Shown: one piece after another, positions 30,964 through 33,313 of the stretch | Position numbering within the stretch: the stretch's first letter is position 1 | Layout of the letters: every line of letters starts with the position of its first letter | Assembly: GCA_019677205.1 (NCBI GenBank) | Contig: JAAMXY010001165.1 | Span: 5,107-38,419, forward strand | Source: Pinguiococcus pyrenoidosus | Taxonomy: Eukaryota > Sar > Pinguiophyceae > Pinguiochrysidales > Pinguiochrysidaceae | Direction: 5' to 3' | Length of the DNA: 33,313 bases | Notes under the pieces: generated by a model | Told to the model about the DNA's origin: nothing | Databases searched by the model: none | Seen by the model: the letters and a program-made list of their open reading frames with translations, nothing else | Position numbers and translations under genes: made by a program

Positions 30964-33313
30964 CTACAGCTCCGGCGCGCGCGATCGGGATGCAGCAATG
31001 TGCATCAGAGATCCCGTGGCGGCCGCTACGATAGCAGCTGTCGCCGTGATGATGAACGTCGATCGAAAGCAAGCAGGCCCGGCGCATTCGTCCGAGTCCT
31101 CGTCGGCGCCATCTTGAAGATGAGAGAAGGCATCGTCAGCACGGAGGTTGTTCGTGTGCATGCGCTCCCTTGAAGCCTGTGCAAAAGGAACGTACCGCTG
31201 CTGGTCTTCTCGGCGCGTTCGTACAGGAAGGCCGCGAGCATGTTGGAGAAGCCAAGGGAGCCCACGAGAGCTGCTGAGTTCATGAGCGTGTAGGCTTTCG
31301 GCAGAATGTGCTGGCCGAAGAGGTCGCCGAGGAGGGTGGGACTCAAGCACCAGAAGGCACCATAGCAGAGTCCCGCGCAGGGAAACGCAACGTACAGGGT
31401 TGCTAAAGAGCTCGCACCTAGAGATAGACTAGACGTAAGAGGGGCGTGCTGTACGGCCGAAGCCCAAAGGCCCAGGACCAATCAGGTACCGATTGAGAGG
31501 ATTGCAAACGTCGTCGCCGTCGCCAGTGCAGCCAGCGGCGCGAGGATCGTCCGCCTCACTCTTGATCTGTGGATCTTGTCGGCAAGCTTGCCCATTCCCA
31601 GCCTGTGCAAAGCATTCAGGCGTGAACCATCGAGGCTGCGATAGCAACGAAACGTAGATTCACGAACCTTCCGAACCCATTCGCCACCGCGTACAAGGAC
31701 ACCATCGCACTGATGTCGGCGTCCGATCCTCCGGCGGCAGTCACAATCTGTCCCGCATTGTTTGCAATCAGAAGCCCCGCTCCGAACCCAACCACGAACG
31801 TGGCAAAGAAGGCCCAGAAGAGGCTCAGTCCCAAGAGCGTCTTGAGCGTCTGAACCTCTCCGAAAGGCATCGCGTGTCTCGATTGGGAGTGGGATCGAGA
31901 CGTCTCTTTATCTGGTTCTCGGGGGGTCGCACCCGGTTCACTCATGGCAAGGGCGGCCTGCTCCTCATGCTTGCGCAGGAGTTCCGTCTCGTCATCAAGT
32001 CGCGGAGGGCTCCCTGGCACGGGTGGCACCGGCTTTGGGGAGGTGTCGCCATCCTCGCTGACAACCACGTACAGAGGCCCTGACCCTCTGCAAGCGGATA
32101 GAAGACGCGGATCAATGGCGGCGACGAGCCGGAGGCCGAAACGCTGCTTCTCACCTTGGTATCTGAGACAACACGACGAAGAAAACCATTGCGAGGACAG
32201 CTCCAACGTAATCAAAGGCCCGTTCGACCGAGTGATCGGTAGCTACCGCCTGTGCGATCGAGACGACGAGCAAGCCTCCCATCGCGCTTGTTGCTACCCA
32301 AAAGAATATCTGCAAAGAAAACAAAGAAAAGCGATTTGGTACGTAGCCCAAAATCAAATCATCTTTGGGAAGGGGGTCGAAAGAAGCTTTGCCGCACGTC
32401 CGACGCACCTCGAACCTCCTGTCTATCCATTCACTGTTCTGCTCGCCGTAGTTCGCGTCGCGGCCCGCATCTTTCGGCCCTTCGCTGTCCGATTGACGCG
32501 TCGCGACGGCCACTTCAGCCCTCTTAGACACGTCTTCCGGTACGGAAGAGATGATGGGCGTCAGCGCGAAGGCGACGCCCCCGCAGATCAGCGCCAGAAG
32601 CAGCACGAAGGTGACCTGCGACACAGGTTTGGTTTCGTCTCAGTCGCTGCGCTTGAAAGACATCTTCGCATGCCAGCCAGCATCTCTGCCGGCTTTCTTC
32701 ACCTTCTTCTCGAAGAGAAAGGCGAGGTAGAGCTGCGTAAGCAGTCCGCTTCCGACGCCGAAGAGGCTCTTGGTGAGGCCCAGCGCTTGGCCTCGATGCT
32801 CAGGAAAGTTCCTCGACGTCGTGCTCACGGCAGCAGCATCCAGGTAGCCCGCGCCATGTCCCCACAGCAAGCAGCATACCAACGCCGCCGCCAGATTCGC
32901 CGCAGAACTCCCCGGAGGGTTCACGATGGTCAGCCAGAGCCCTAGGGAGAGCCTTTTCTCAGCACTTCCCCCAATTTTTCGCCTGCCAATGGCCCCTGGC
33001 CGTCCGCCCCCTCCCACCTACCCAGGTAGCCCAGCATGATGACGGCTCCTCCGGCCGCTGCAGTGAACCTGGGGCCCAAGTAGTGGTACAGGACGCCGGA
33101 GAGCGGTAGGTAGTTGCCGAAGTTGGACGCAAAGGCACACCAGTCCAAGTCCCCTTGGCCCAGGCCCAAGGCGCTCTTCAGCACGGCGCTGTACACGCCA
33201 AAGGTGTACACCTGCGTGGCGTCAGGGCCGCGAAATCGGCTGTTCCAGGCGGGTTTGGGCCTACCGAGCCGCCGACCACCTCCAGGCAAAAGCAGGCGAA
33301 GAGGCTCAGGTGC
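30964..33313 (-). CDS. Nodulin-like major-facilitator transporter (5' end outside window)
   Basis: Nine exons are visible: 33313-33265 (partial), 33211-33022, 32941-32703, 32615-32409, 32309-32155, 32087-31668, 31602-31490, 31417-31196 and 31112-30964. Introns are 53-99 nt, all GT-AG, and every phase closes. The 580 visible residues are multi-spanning. They open with LEVVGGSVYTFGVYSAVLK, the nodulin-like hallmark around the first helix, then YHYLGPRF and VIMLGYLGLW, LLWGHGAGYLDAAAVST, NFPEHRGQALGLTKSLFG, a polar central loop, a second half with NGFGRLGMGKLADKI and LCYGAFWCLSPTLLGDLFG, and a final helix after CAGPACFRSTF. Nodulin-like MFS proteins occur in plants and many protists; substrates are mostly unknown. 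The central loop between the two halves is long and Ser/Asp/Glu-rich. Only the first residues and part of helix 1 are missing. Confidence 0.86.

Noticed and set aside
1-33313. Mobile elements, CRISPR arrays, tRNA or rRNA genes
   Set aside because: I looked on both strands and saw no transposase, reverse transcriptase, long terminal repeats, regular spacer arrays or cloverleaf sequences. Weak or unusual elements could still be missed by eye.

Overview
This window is nuclear DNA of a flagellated eukaryotic microalga or close relative. It is GC-rich by eye and gene-dense. Three things point to this. (1) Most genes are broken by short GT-AG introns; I resolve about twenty, most between 53 and 127 nt. 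(2) Two genes belong to the cilium/centriole apparatus: an axonemal dynein heavy chain and a POC16/WDR90-type protein. (3) One gene, at 15996-17175, begins with a signal peptide followed at once by a Phe-led transit-like peptide (VSA|FRAP). That is the bipartite plastid address used by algae with complex plastids of red-algal origin, such as photosynthetic stramenopiles, cryptophytes, haptophytes and chromerids. I cannot name the species.

Layout from left to right: the 5' end of a secreted or ER-type protein (1-246, minus); TSR2, a ribosome-assembly factor (386-1060, plus); a 4219-residue single-headed inner-arm dynein heavy chain (1143-13884, minus, one 82-nt intron); SLD5, a GINS subunit for DNA replication (14625-15326, plus); a predicted plastid-targeted, membrane-anchored DOT1-like methyltransferase (15996-17175, plus, 3 exons); two tandem paralogous GT-A-like glycosyltransferases with C-terminal membrane anchors (17456-18669, interrupted by an 81-base assembly gap, and 19085-20330, both minus); an ABCG half-transporter with a long repeat-bearing tail (20886-24016, plus); a tiny one-helix membrane protein (24458-24664, minus); POC16/WDR90 (24972-30921, plus, 5 exons); and a nodulin-like major-facilitator transporter (30964 to the right edge, minus, at least 9 exons, 5' end outside the window).

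The genes do not form one pathway. They are housekeeping genes (ribosome assembly, replication), motility genes (dynein, WDR90), membrane transport (ABCG, nodulin-like MFS), one plastid gene and a lineage-type glycosyltransferase pair. Packing is tight: two convergent pairs end only 42 and 82 nt apart, and several divergent starts share intergenic stretches of 140 to about 740 nt. I see no mobile element, CRISPR array, tRNA or rRNA. The parts most worth a second look are the plastid-addressed methyltransferase and the C-terminally anchored glycosyltransferase pair. Exon models are read from splice signals, phase and protein-family continuity; no transcript data were available.
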